From: Corynebacterium auris | Lineage (GTDB): Bacteria > Actinomycetota > Actinomycetes > Mycobacteriales > Mycobacteriaceae | Reading direction: 5' to 3' | NCBI RefSeq assembly: GCF_030408575.1 | Contig: NZ_CP047047.1 | Location: 2,349,275 to 2,413,274 of the forward strand | DNA length: 64,000 nucleotides | Shown here: positions 17,374 to 26,034 of the stretch, one piece after another | Numbering within the stretch: the stretch's first letter is position 1 | Layout of the letters: each line of letters begins with the position of its first letter | Translations under genes and position numbers: made by a program | The notes under the pieces: model-generated | Databases searched by the model: none | Seen by the model: only the letters and a program-made list of their open reading frames with translations | Told to the model about the DNA's origin: nothing

Positions 17374-18570
17374 TCAAGGCGCTGTGCGACGCCCGCCGCG
17401 CGTCGCGAACTCGTCGAGAAGCGCGAGCACCTCGACCGCCCTCCACGCGCGGGAGCGCTTATCCAGCATCGCGGACGCCAGGATGCCTGCCTCCTCGAGG
17501 GAATCCAGCGCATTTCGTGCGCTGACCTGGCTCGCACCAAGCTCATCGGCGACGATCTTCGAGGTCACCACCGGCCGTTGCAGCAGGAGGGGGATGAGGC
17601 GCCACACCAGCGCGCCGCCGCGGGCGGTCAGCGTACCTTCCCATTCTTCTCGCAAGATGGTCAGTTCGGTTGCGAGCCACGTCCCCCTCTCCACGGCGCG
17701 GCGAGCCGAGCGAACGAAGCGCTCGATGATCTCGTTCGGTCGGCCCGCCCGGTAGGCATCGAGCGCAGCGAAGTAGGAATCGAGATCCCCCAGCAGCCCC
17801 GCGGAGAGGGGCAGCGACGTCTCCCTGGTCAGGCCGCGCTGCCGCAGCAGCACGTGCACGAGTGCGCGCCCCGTCCGGCCGTTGCCGTCCGCGAAAGGGT
17901 GGATCGTCTCAAACTGGGCGTGGGCCAGGGCAGCGTGCACGAGAATAGGCAGGTCACGGCGCTTATTGAAAGCCTCGAGGTCTTCCATCAGCGCGGGGAT
18001 GTGCGCATGGTGCGGGGGCACGAACAGCGCATCGCGCGGGTACATGTCGTGCCCGCCGATCCACACCGGCTGCTCGCGGAGCTTACCCGCGATCTCCGGG
18101 GCCGACTCCCGGAGAAGGACGTCGTGCATGTGAAGGAGCACGCTTGTCGACGCCCCATCCATCGCCGTCGCTTCCTCCATCTGTTTCGTGTTCGCGACGA
18201 TCAACCGGGCGTTGGTGCCGGCGAGGTCCGTGAGTTCCGCTTCCAGAATCCGGCGCGCGGACGACGTCAGGTGCTCAATCTGGCTGGACGCGAACGACTC
18301 GCTGCGCAGCAGGAGGGGAGTGAAGGGGAGAATTCGGTGCGCATCGCCCAAGTCAAACTCTTTCACCGCGAGCGTGGCGTCTTCCACCTCCGACACCATG
18401 TCGGCGTCAAGGTCGAGCTGCGCATCCGCGATCGCAGGCACGACGGCGCTCCTGTATGTCGACGGGGCGTTACGCAAGGCACGGCGAGAAAGCCCTTCCA
18501 GCGACGAGCGCCAGGGCAGTTCCTCAAAATCGACGGATGGCCATGTCATACGCCCAAGATATCTACTCAA
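17374..18570 (-). CDS. Fic-domain AMP-transferase with winged-helix C-terminus
   Basis: The 398-residue protein carries the complete Fic active-site motif HPFADGNGRTGR (about residues 224-235), so NMP transfer (usually AMPylation) to a hydroxyl side chain is expected. The N-terminal region has the helix seen in class II Fic proteins. SSQIEH at 95-100 fits the inhibitory motif (S/T)xxxE(G/N) except that its last residue is His, so the glutamate brake (E99) is present. The C-terminal 100 residues look like a winged helix (VVTSKIVADELGASQVSARNALDSL), suggesting DNA binding or autoregulation. No antitoxin gene is adjacent, consistent with an in-built inhibitor. It lies downstream of the restriction genes on the same strand. 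The cellular target is unknown. Confidence 0.9.
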   Translation of the reverse strand: MSRYLGRMTWPSVDFEELPWRSSLEGLSRRALRNAPSTYRSAVVPAIADAQLDLDADMVSEVEDATLAVKEFDLGDAHRILPFTPLLLRSESFASSQIEHLTSSARRILEAELTDLAGTNARLIVANTKQMEEATAMDGASTSVLLHMHDVLLRESAPEIAGKLREQPVWIGGHDMYPRDALFVPPHHAHIPALMEDLEAFNKRRDLPILVHAALAHAQFETIHPFADGNGRTGRALVHVLLRQRGLTRETSLPLSAGLLGDLDSYFAALDAYRAGRPNEIIERFVRSARRAVERGTWLATELTILREEWEGTLTARGGALVWRLIPLLLQRPVVTSKIVADELGASQVSARNALDSLEEAGILASAMLDKRSRAWRAVEVLALLDEFATRGGRRTAP

Positions 18571-18696
18571 ACTTTCGGTAGTGCCACAACACGACAGTTT
18601 GAATGTCTATTCTTTCTCCTCTGGCCACATGGGAAAGGTTGCGCGCCTCCTACTCAAACTTGTCAAACCAACCGAGGTCCACGGTTGGACGAAGCG

Positions 18697-19017
18697 TTAC
18701 CCGGGCTCACCGTCCTCCCGAACGAGCTCCGCTAACCGGTCACCACTTATCAGGTCGGCCGTCGGGATTGTGGAAGTGGCAGCCTTTCGTGCGCTCTCCG
18801 TGAAACAGCTCAATGTCACGATGATGGCACGCTCCGCCCCCTTCGTTTGCGCATCGCGCTGAAACAGCGCCACCGTCTCTCGGCCGATTGGTTTGCCCTC
18901 AGGTGCGTATCGTTTCACCTGCACCGCGACTCGCGTCGAAAGAACCGAGCTCAGCGGGGCGGTGCCGATTGCGTCGACCCCCTCGTCGCCCGGACCATCT
19001 GAATGCTGAAGTTTTAA
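18697..19017 (-). pseudogene. Truncated Mrr-type restriction endonuclease domain
   Basis: The frame reads GDEGVDAIG, about 25 residues later VAVQVKRYAPEG, then about 60 residues to a stop (DRLAELVREDGEPG). D-x-(G)-x-D...QxK is the Mrr_cat catalytic core, so this is the C-terminal nuclease domain only. The frame is open leftward from 19017, immediately after the stop of the complete mrr gene, and no start codon with a ribosome binding site supports a full protein. The N-terminal winged-helix half is absent. It is diverged from the intact neighbour, so it is not a fresh tandem duplication. A short product starting at GTG/ATG-like codons near 18924 is possible but would lack the first catalytic Asp. 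Confidence 0.7.
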
Positions 19018-19028
19018 TCCTTGGCGCG

Positions 19029-19949
19029 CTACTCGAAGTAATCCTCGTCGATTTCGACGATTTTAACGGTGCGTTTAATCTGCACGCCGACGCCGTGTTT
19101 GATCATGAGCTTTACCAGTAGGGTGCCGTCGATAAGCACGACGCGTGACTGCACAGAATTTGCGTAATCGGTTGCGGCCTTGCTAAACGACGCCGTGGTG
19201 AGAAACACTCCCTGCGAAGCCTGCGCACCGTGGAGGGCGCCGACGAATGCCTGGACGGCTGGACGCCCGATGGAGGAGCTCATTTCGTAGCGTTTTGCCT
19301 GCACATAGACGCGGGATAGACCCAAGGCGTCTTGGTCAATGATGCCGTCAATACCGCCGTCATTAGACAACTGCGTGCGCGTTGCGGCGCCGAAAGAACC
19401 CCCGTAGCCCATGGCCATGAGTAGATCAAGCACCGCTTGTTCGAAAAACGCCGGCTCACGATCATGGAGGCGTTTGAGCAGATCCTCCGCCACCATTTCT
19501 TCGTTGCGGCGCTGCCCGGCCTCGACCTGCTCCAGGGGTGTGAGTTCGGTTTCGCTCTCGGCGCTGTCGGCCATCAGCGTTTCGGCTGGTCCAGCAGACG
19601 CCCCTGCCGAGCGGAAACGCTGATAAGCCTCACCACTTTCAGAGCGTAACTCCGCCTCCGACATCCCGTTCGGGTATTTGGCAAGCAAACGGCGCCCCTC
19701 ATCGGTGATCTGCCAAAGTGCACGGGCGGGAGAGGTGATGGCGTCGGCCTTGGCGAGGTGGGTGATGGCCCAATTACCGCGATTCAAGTAGCGCGCTCCA
19801 CCGGACGCAATCACTACTGAGCGCTCATCTTCACTAATCCTCATGATGTCTGCGGCAGCGATGACCAAATCACGCCTCCGATAAATGTCGCCGTCCTCTA
19901 ACACCTTTAGGCATGGTGTCAGGTATTCGTCCCACGTCCGCGCAGTCAT
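19029..19949 (-). CDS. mrr: Mrr-family type IV restriction endonuclease
   Basis: The 306-residue protein has the full Mrr layout and length. It has an N-terminal winged-helix domain (residues 1-95, with LVIAAADIMRIS and the GGARYLNRGNWAITHL strand region), a linker, and a C-terminal PD-(D/E)xK nuclease (about 165-290). D201 in NDGGIDGII and Q217/K219 in VYVQAKRYE are the predicted catalytic residues. Mrr enzymes cleave DNA carrying foreign methylation patterns. The ATG lies 15 bp downstream of the stop of the type ISP gene on the same strand, so the two are probably co-transcribed. The pairing is notable because Mrr can be toxic when a foreign methylase modifies the host; here it must tolerate the ISP methylation. 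Confidence 0.9.
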   Translation of the reverse strand: MTARTWDEYLTPCLKVLEDGDIYRRRDLVIAAADIMRISEDERSVVIASGGARYLNRGNWAITHLAKADAITSPARALWQITDEGRRLLAKYPNGMSEAELRSESGEAYQRFRSAGASAGPAETLMADSAESETELTPLEQVEAGQRRNEEMVAEDLLKRLHDREPAFFEQAVLDLLMAMGYGGSFGAATRTQLSNDGGIDGIIDQDALGLSRVYVQAKRYEMSSSIGRPAVQAFVGALHGAQASQGVFLTTASFSKAATDYANSVQSRVVLIDGTLLVKLMIKHGVGVQIKRTVKIVEIDEDYFE

Positions 19950-19964
19950 TTCGGTCCTCTCCCG

Positions 19965-22900
19965 CTAGTTGACACTCAACCCGTGAACAATCCGCACCGT
20001 TTCCATCGCAACGCGCGCGACCTTGCCGATCAAATCCACCATATACCGCGGGTTACCCACCTCGTCGGCCCAGTCGTTCGGATCGTTGACGATGCCGGAC
20101 GCCTTGTCCTTCCTCACCTGGTAGCGGTCAATAATCCACGCCAGAGCGCTGCGCGAGCCCAGCATGTACTCGTCGGCTTCAGCGGGAATACCCGCGATGG
20201 TCACCTTCGGGTTGTAGATCAGCGTGGTCACGTCGTTGACGCTTGTGCCGGTCTCCGGGTCCTTGCGCTTAGCCCACCGCATCTTGGTCACGCGCCACGT
20301 CTCGCGGTCGGCCTCGGCACCCTTGACCTGGAGGTCCAGCGGCCACGGCTCGACGCCCTCGTACCCGACGTGCAGCTCCATCAGTTCCTTGCCCGCAGCC
20401 GCAAACGTGTCGAACTCCGCACGCGTTGCAGGCGTCTCGATGTGCGGCAGCATCTTCTTCAGATCCGCCGCGTACTTCGTGCGGTACGCGGGATCGTGCA
20501 GCTTGCCGTACACGAAGTGGAAGATGTCATCGCCCGTGATGTCCGTACCGAGCGCATCCCAGTAGATCCCCTTGATCTGCTCGGTGACGTTGTCCACGCG
20601 CACGTACCCGTCAACGACCTCACTAATCTCGCCGTAGATGCTCGTCTCCGAGCTGTGCTTTACGACGTCCCCCTCACCAAACAGGGAACCATCCTTCGCT
20701 TCGACCGGTGCCCACGTGAAGCGGGGGAAGAACTGGCCAGCGTTGCTTCCCCACATTGCCAGGTCGGGAATCAGCGTCGTCGCAAGAGCGGAAAAAGGCT
20801 TAGCGCTTCCCGGGTTGACAATGTAGAAACCGATGTTGCGGTGCGCCGGGGTCGGGAACATTGTTGGCAATTGGTACTGGCGATGATTTAGCTGATCATC
20901 GAAGAAGACGTGCTGCGTGCAAAACGGGCGATATAGGCTGCTTGCAAGAGTTCCACTATCTCGCAAGGGGATCCGCCGCTCCAATTGGCTCTGCAAACTC
21001 GACGACCACTTACTCGTGCTTGGGTCCGTAAATCGGGGATCTGCCTTAAGAAATTGCTGGGCGGTGTCCCCAGCTTTCATTTGACTGAGTGCTTCCGCGT
21101 AGGTCTCTTTTAGGGTTTTCACCTGTTTCAGTAGTTCTTTGCATGAAAAGGAGTAAACCCACGCATCTCGGTTGGTCTGTAACCCTGCTGAAAAGCTCTC
21201 GAAGAACGTCGTTGAGACACCCTTCTTCTCACCTATCACCGGCCACGTTGCAAATTCTTCCGAGCGCTGGTTGATCCAGTCGCCCTCACTGTTCGGGGTA
21301 ATGTCCTGCCAGTCGATGCTCTCGATGCTGGACGCGGACACGATGCGGAGCTTTTCCTCGGCAGATAGGTAGTCGCCGATGTCCCGGTAGTGCAGCTGGA
21401 AGCCCGATTTCTCCGGGTCTTTGATGCCGATCGTGATGGCGATGGTGGTGCGTCCACCACCGCCAAACACATTGCCTGCTTCTTTACGGCGTTGTTCTCC
21501 CGCAGTGCGGGCATTACCCCGCAGGTTGAAGACGTACAGATCCGTGAAGTCCTCAGCCATCGAGAGACGAACTCCGTCGCCGGTGTTGCCGTCGATCCAG
21601 CCGCCGTTGGAGACGAACGCGACGACGCCTTGGCTGCCGATCCGGTCGGTGGCCCAGCGGAAGGCGCGGAGGTAGGAGTCGTAGAGCGAGTTCTTGTTCG
21701 TGGCTGTCGAGTGCGCAGCGTAGGTCTCCGCGATGCGCTTGTCCAGGCTCGGGTACTTCAGATTCGCGTTGAGGTCGTTGGCAGATTTCTGGCCGGCGGA
21801 GTAGGGCGGGTTGCCAATCACCACGTTGATCGGGGCCTGCTTCTGCCGCTCGATGGTGGCGTTATTCTCGCGGAAAATCTGCAGGTCGGGGATGTCGCCG
21901 TCCTCGTGGATCTGGAACGTATCGGCGAGCGCGATGTTGGAGAAGGGCACGTAGTCCGGTGCGGGTTCCCCGTTGCGGGTCGCTTCCTCCGCGAGCAGCG
22001 CGTTGTACGTCGTCTCGATGTTCACGGCCGAGACGTAGTAGGCCAGCAGCATGATCTCCGTGGCGAAGAGCTCGCTCGCGTACTTGCGGGCGATGTCCTC
22101 GGGGCGGATCAGACCGGACTGCAGCAGGCGCACCGTGAACGTGGAGGTTCCGGCGAAGGGGTCGAGGATGCACACGCCTTCGTCGCTAAGCCCCCTGCCG
22201 AAGTGCGTGCGGGAGAGGTCGTCGGCGGCGCGGAGGATGAAGTCCACGATCTCCACCGGGGTGTAGACGATGCCGAGGGACTCGGCCTGCTTCTTGAAGG
22301 CCTTCTGGAAGAAGCGCTCGTAGAGCTCCTTGATCACCTGCTGCTTGCCCGAGGCGCTGGAGACCTCCGAGGCGCGCACGCGCACCGATTCGTAGAACTT
22401 CTCCAGCGACTCCGTTTCGGTCTCCAGGTGCGCGGCCTCGAGGGCGTCGGTCATGCGCTGCATGACCTGGGCGACGGGGTTGTGCTGGGTGAAGGAGTGC
22501 CCCTCGAAGAGGGCGTCGAACACCGGGGCGGTAATCAGGTGCTGCGAGAGCATGCTGATCGCCTCGTCCTCGGTGATCGAGTCGTTGAGGTTCCCGCGCA
22601 GCCCCTCGACGAAGCGCGTGAACTCTGTGGTGAGCGCGGGGTTGGCGTCGTTAAGCAAAGCCTTGATGCGGGTGATGTGCGACTGCGCGATGGTTGCGAC
22701 ATCGTCGGCCCAGTCCTCCCAGTAGGTGCGCGTGCCCACCTTGTCCACGAGCTTGGTGTAGATCGCCTCCTGCCACTGCTCCAGCGAGAACAGCGCAACT
22801 TGCTTTGCGACGCCCTCATCCGGCGCCCTCTCAGCGGGCGCCGCGTCGCTGGCGTCGAGTTTCTTCTTCGGCGTATCCACATGGTCGGCGTCGATGGGCA

Positions 22901-24890
22901 GCGTCGTCGCGTCGCCCTCGTTGAGCGCGATGGAGTTGATCTTGGCGTTGAAGCGATCATCGTGGGCGCGCAGCGCGTTCAGGATCTGCCACACCACCTT
23001 GAACCGGGCGTTGTCGTTCAACGCCTGCGAAGGGCTGACCCCTGGGGGCACCGCGACCGGCAAAATGATGTAGCCGTAGTCCTTGCCCTCGGCCTTGCGC
23101 ATCACGCGGCCCACGGACTGCACGACGTCCACCATGGAGTTGCGCGGGTTGAAGAAGATCACAGAATCCAGGCCAGGAACGTCCACGCCTTCGGAAAGGC
23201 AGCGCGCGTTGGTGAGCACACGCGATTCGGTGGCCGGGATGTCCGCCTCGAGCCAGGTGATCTTGTTGGAGCGCTCGAGGGCGTTCATCGTGCCGTCGAC
23301 GTGCTGCGCGGAGACCGAGACGTCGACGTTGTGCAGGCTGGCCTCGCCGGGCTCGGCGTGCTGGCGCAGCATCTCCTGGTGCGCCGAGACGAGGGTGGGG
23401 AACGCATCGGCGATCTGCTGGGAATGCCTGATGTCCTTCGTAAAAGCGACGGTACGCTGCATCGGCGCCGCCCCGACCTCGAAGCCGTCCTTGCCGCCCT
23501 GCAGCTTGCCGGAACGCTTGGCCAGTGCGTTCCACGCGCCGATGATCGCGGAGGCGGTGGTGAGGTTGACCAGATCGTTGGGGGAGTGGGCGAGGGCTTC
23601 GGCGGCGACGTCCTCGTCGACCGTCATGACCAGCACCTTGTAGTCCGTCAACAGGCCCCGCTCCACGGCCTCGCCGAAGCCGAGGCGGTGGAACTCGGGG
23701 CCGTAGATGGATTCATCGTCCATCGAGGCGAGCTCCGCGGAGTGGTCGGCGGCCTTGCCCTTGACGGCGTCGTCGAAAAGCCTCGGCGTCGCCGTCATAT
23801 AGAGGCGCTTGGTCGCCTCGATGTACGCCCCATCGTGGACACGCACGAAGTTCGAGGCGTCCTCGCCGGCCAGCGTCACACCGGTGGTGCGGTGAGCCTC
23901 ATCGCAAATGACCAGGTCGAAGGCCTCCAGGCCCTCCTGCTGCGCGTCATGGACCGCGGGCAGGGACTGGTAGGTAGAAAAGACGACATGCAGGCCCTTC
24001 GCGTGCTTGCCGCTGGCGAAGATCTCCGCGAGCTTACCGCCACTGGTGGAGACGGGAACCTCAAGGTCATACGGGGCGATATCCTCCGCCGCCCGGCTGG
24101 CCTTCGTGTCCGAGCACACCGCGAAGCTGCGCATCTCCATCGTCGCTTGCGCCGTCCATTCGCGCAGCGTCTGCGACAACAACGCGATCGACGGCACGAG
24201 GAAGAGAACGCGTGCCTTCCCGCCGTTGTTCTCCGCCATCTGCTCCGCGAGGCGCAGCGCGGTGAACGTCTTACCCGTACCGCACGCCATGATCAGCTTG
24301 CCGCGGTCGTGTGCCTCAAACCCGCCCACAACGCTCTCGATCGCCTCGGCCTGGTGCTTGCGCGGCGTGAATGCCTCCTTGCGGGTCAGGTTGATCTGCA
24401 TCTCGGAGCCGGGGAAGACCACATCCCAGTTCACCGGTGCCGCCGCAATGTCGGCCATGCCGATGCGGCTGGTCTCAATCACCTGGTTTGCCAGCGCCGT
24501 CTCCGCGTTCTTCGACCACTTGTCCGTCGTTGAAATGATGTAGCGGTGAGAGAAATGCTCGCGCCCCTTCTCCGTTTCGAAGGACTGCCCCGAGGCCTCA
24601 AAGAAGGAATCGATGTGCGCCTTTTGGATGCTCGTGTTCGGCTTGTAGAACTTTGCCTGGATAGCAACCCACGTGTCATCGTCCTTGCGGTGCGCCACAA
24701 TGTCGATCCCCGTGTCCGCGAGGCCCCCGTTATAGCGCCAGTCTGCCCACCGGCACACCTCATCGAACTGCTCCGCCAGGGAGGGGGAGGTGCGGAAGAA
24801 ATTGACCATCAACTTCTCAAAAGCAATCCCGTACTTAGCCTGCGGCTGGTTCTCGCGGAGCTGCTCAAGCACTTCTGCAAAAGACGACAT
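19965..24890 (-). CDS. Type ISP restriction-modification enzyme (nuclease-helicase-methylase-TRD)
   Basis: Start is taken at ATG 24890 (MSSFAEVLEQLRENQPQAKY), where family similarity begins. The product is 1641 residues. Domains in order: an Mrr-like nuclease (GIDI with D63, then IQAKFY with K80); an SF2 helicase with Walker A MACGTGKT (201-208), DEAH box near 330 and motif VI QSVGRVMRKA; a helical coupler; an N6-adenine methyltransferase with motif I ILDPFAGTSTF (about 908) and catalytic NPPY (about 1026); and a C-terminal target-recognition region. This is the single-polypeptide LlaGI/LlaBIII architecture: one chain methylates its site and, on unmodified DNA, translocates and cuts when two enzymes meet. 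All catalytic motifs are intact. The recognition sequence cannot be read from the TRD. Confidence 0.93.
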   Translation of the reverse strand: MSSFAEVLEQLRENQPQAKYGIAFEKLMVNFFRTSPSLAEQFDEVCRWADWRYNGGLADTGIDIVAHRKDDDTWVAIQAKFYKPNTSIQKAHIDSFFEASGQSFETEKGREHFSHRYIISTTDKWSKNAETALANQVIETSRIGMADIAAAPVNWDVVFPGSEMQINLTRKEAFTPRKHQAEAIESVVGGFEAHDRGKLIMACGTGKTFTALRLAEQMAENNGGKARVLFLVPSIALLSQTLREWTAQATMEMRSFAVCSDTKASRAAEDIAPYDLEVPVSTSGGKLAEIFASGKHAKGLHVVFSTYQSLPAVHDAQQEGLEAFDLVICDEAHRTTGVTLAGEDASNFVRVHDGAYIEATKRLYMTATPRLFDDAVKGKAADHSAELASMDDESIYGPEFHRLGFGEAVERGLLTDYKVLVMTVDEDVAAEALAHSPNDLVNLTTASAIIGAWNALAKRSGKLQGGKDGFEVGAAPMQRTVAFTKDIRHSQQIADAFPTLVSAHQEMLRQHAEPGEASLHNVDVSVSAQHVDGTMNALERSNKITWLEADIPATESRVLTNARCLSEGVDVPGLDSVIFFNPRNSMVDVVQSVGRVMRKAEGKDYGYIILPVAVPPGVSPSQALNDNARFKVVWQILNALRAHDDRFNAKINSIALNEGDATTLPIDADHVDTPKKKLDASDAAPAERAPDEGVAKQVALFSLEQWQEAIYTKLVDKVGTRTYWEDWADDVATIAQSHITRIKALLNDANPALTTEFTRFVEGLRGNLNDSITEDEAISMLSQHLITAPVFDALFEGHSFTQHNPVAQVMQRMTDALEAAHLETETESLEKFYESVRVRASEVSSASGKQQVIKELYERFFQKAFKKQAESLGIVYTPVEIVDFILRAADDLSRTHFGRGLSDEGVCILDPFAGTSTFTVRLLQSGLIRPEDIARKYASELFATEIMLLAYYVSAVNIETTYNALLAEEATRNGEPAPDYVPFSNIALADTFQIHEDGDIPDLQIFRENNATIERQKQAPINVVIGNPPYSAGQKSANDLNANLKYPSLDKRIAETYAAHSTATNKNSLYDSYLRAFRWATDRIGSQGVVAFVSNGGWIDGNTGDGVRLSMAEDFTDLYVFNLRGNARTAGEQRRKEAGNVFGGGGRTTIAITIGIKDPEKSGFQLHYRDIGDYLSAEEKLRIVSASSIESIDWQDITPNSEGDWINQRSEEFATWPVIGEKKGVSTTFFESFSAGLQTNRDAWVYSFSCKELLKQVKTLKETYAEALSQMKAGDTAQQFLKADPRFTDPSTSKWSSSLQSQLERRIPLRDSGTLASSLYRPFCTQHVFFDDQLNHRQYQLPTMFPTPAHRNIGFYIVNPGSAKPFSALATTLIPDLAMWGSNAGQFFPRFTWAPVEAKDGSLFGEGDVVKHSSETSIYGEISEVVDGYVRVDNVTEQIKGIYWDALGTDITGDDIFHFVYGKLHDPAYRTKYAADLKKMLPHIETPATRAEFDTFAAAGKELMELHVGYEGVEPWPLDLQVKGAEADRETWRVTKMRWAKRKDPETGTSVNDVTTLIYNPKVTIAGIPAEADEYMLGSRSALAWIIDRYQVRKDKASGIVNDPNDWADEVGNPRYMVDLIGKVARVAMETVRIVHGLSVN

Positions 24891-25369
24891 AAAGATGATT
24901 ATGTCCCATCGAGCGCGCGCGTTTAGGGTTGAGCGACATCTGCGGGGGCCGTCGAGGCCGAATCCGCGTGCCGTGCAGCAAACTTCTGGTTCGCAACCGC
25001 CGTTGTCCTGCGTGGATGCCTCGGCGACGTACAAAGCCTATCTACCGCCGAGGCGTTGCTCCCCTCCGTTGTTCGGCCGTGCTCAGGCGTCGCGCGGGCT
25101 TTCTCGTTGGCTGCGCCCTTTGTATCGTCATCCGAGCGAGACGGCGCAGCTCAGGGTCGACCCCGACAACCGCCGCGCTCGGGGCGCTGTGCAACCCCGG
25201 CCGAGCGCATCCCGTCTTTGTGGCGTTCGATTGCCGTGATCGCGCTGCGCCCGCGCCTGGCCAACGCGGCTGGGTTTACGGCGGCGTACTGATTCACACG
25301 CTTCACGCGCCTCACCGCTCCTCGCGCGCTGGGCGCATGACCACAAAGAATGAGCGGTTGTGTCCGTTG
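24891..25369. other. Gene-free stretch upstream of the type ISP gene
   Basis: About 480 bp contain no open frame with recognisable protein similarity on either strand. The short frames present have no ribosome binding sites and unusual compositions. The leftward promoter of the restriction operon should lie here, but no strong -35/-10 pair is evident. Confidence 0.4.
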
Positions 25370-26020
25370 GCGTGGTGTATCTGTGACTGCCGGTGAGGGA
25401 CCTGATGAATGTGGAGGCGGCCACCGCAGTACCTTTCGAATCAATTCTTACCTATCCTGGAAAGGAATAACCGCGAGTGGGCGCTGGACCCGATCATATC
25501 GACCCGACCGCCTACCTTGATGAGCTGCTCGCCCAAACATCCCCGGATCTGATGCGTCAGATGCTGCAGGACTTCATCAACCAGATCCTTCTCCACCCAA
25601 GCAGACAGCGTCTGCGGGGCTGACTACGCCACAGTCAGCGACACCCGCACCAACCACCGAAACGGCTACCGCCACCGCGACCTGGATACACGCGTGGGCA
25701 CCATCGACGTGAGAATCCCGAAACTTCGCCACGGATCATTCTTCCCTTCACTGGCTGCTTCCGCGCCGCTTAAGAGCAGAACGCGCCCTGGCTACCGTCG
25801 TAGCTACCTGCTACCTCACAGGGGTCTCCACCCGCCGCATGAATGACCTTGTCGCCACCTGCGGGATCACCAACCTGTCGACATCGCAGGTGTCTGACAT
25901 GGCCAAAGAACTCGACGTGATGGTCGACAACTTCCGCACCCGCCCGTTGGACACCGGCCCCTACTTCTTTCGTCTCGTGTGATGCGCTGACGAGTGACAC
26001 GTGCGTGAAGGCGGGACCTG
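25370..26020 (+). mobile_element. Degenerate IS256-family element with broken transposase
   Basis: A GTG at 25477 begins GPDHIDPTAYLDELLAQ and TSPDLMRQMLQDFINQ, the start of an IS256/mutator-type transposase. The frame breaks near 25612. It resumes as DSVCGADYATVSDTR, NGYRHRDLDTRVGTIDVRIP, breaks again near 25755, then continues as RAERALATVVATCYLTGVST and TRPLDTGPYFF, with another shift into VSCDALT. The C-terminal half containing the remaining catalytic residues is missing. The sequence runs directly into the first CRISPR repeat at 26035. The 107 bp upstream of the GTG share a 29-bp identical block with 17234-17262. The element cannot move by itself. Confidence 0.85.
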
Positions 26021-26034
26021 ACCCCCAACGGGAA

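Noticed and set aside
24891..25034. Longer type ISP protein starting at 25034
   Set aside because: The first 48 residues have no family-like pattern, and MSSFAEVLEQ at 24890 is where similarity begins.
25128..25444. Two short leftward frames (97-98 codons) upstream of the IS256 remnant
   Set aside because: Arg/Ser-rich composition, no ribosome binding site and overlap with the conserved IS end; no protein family visible.
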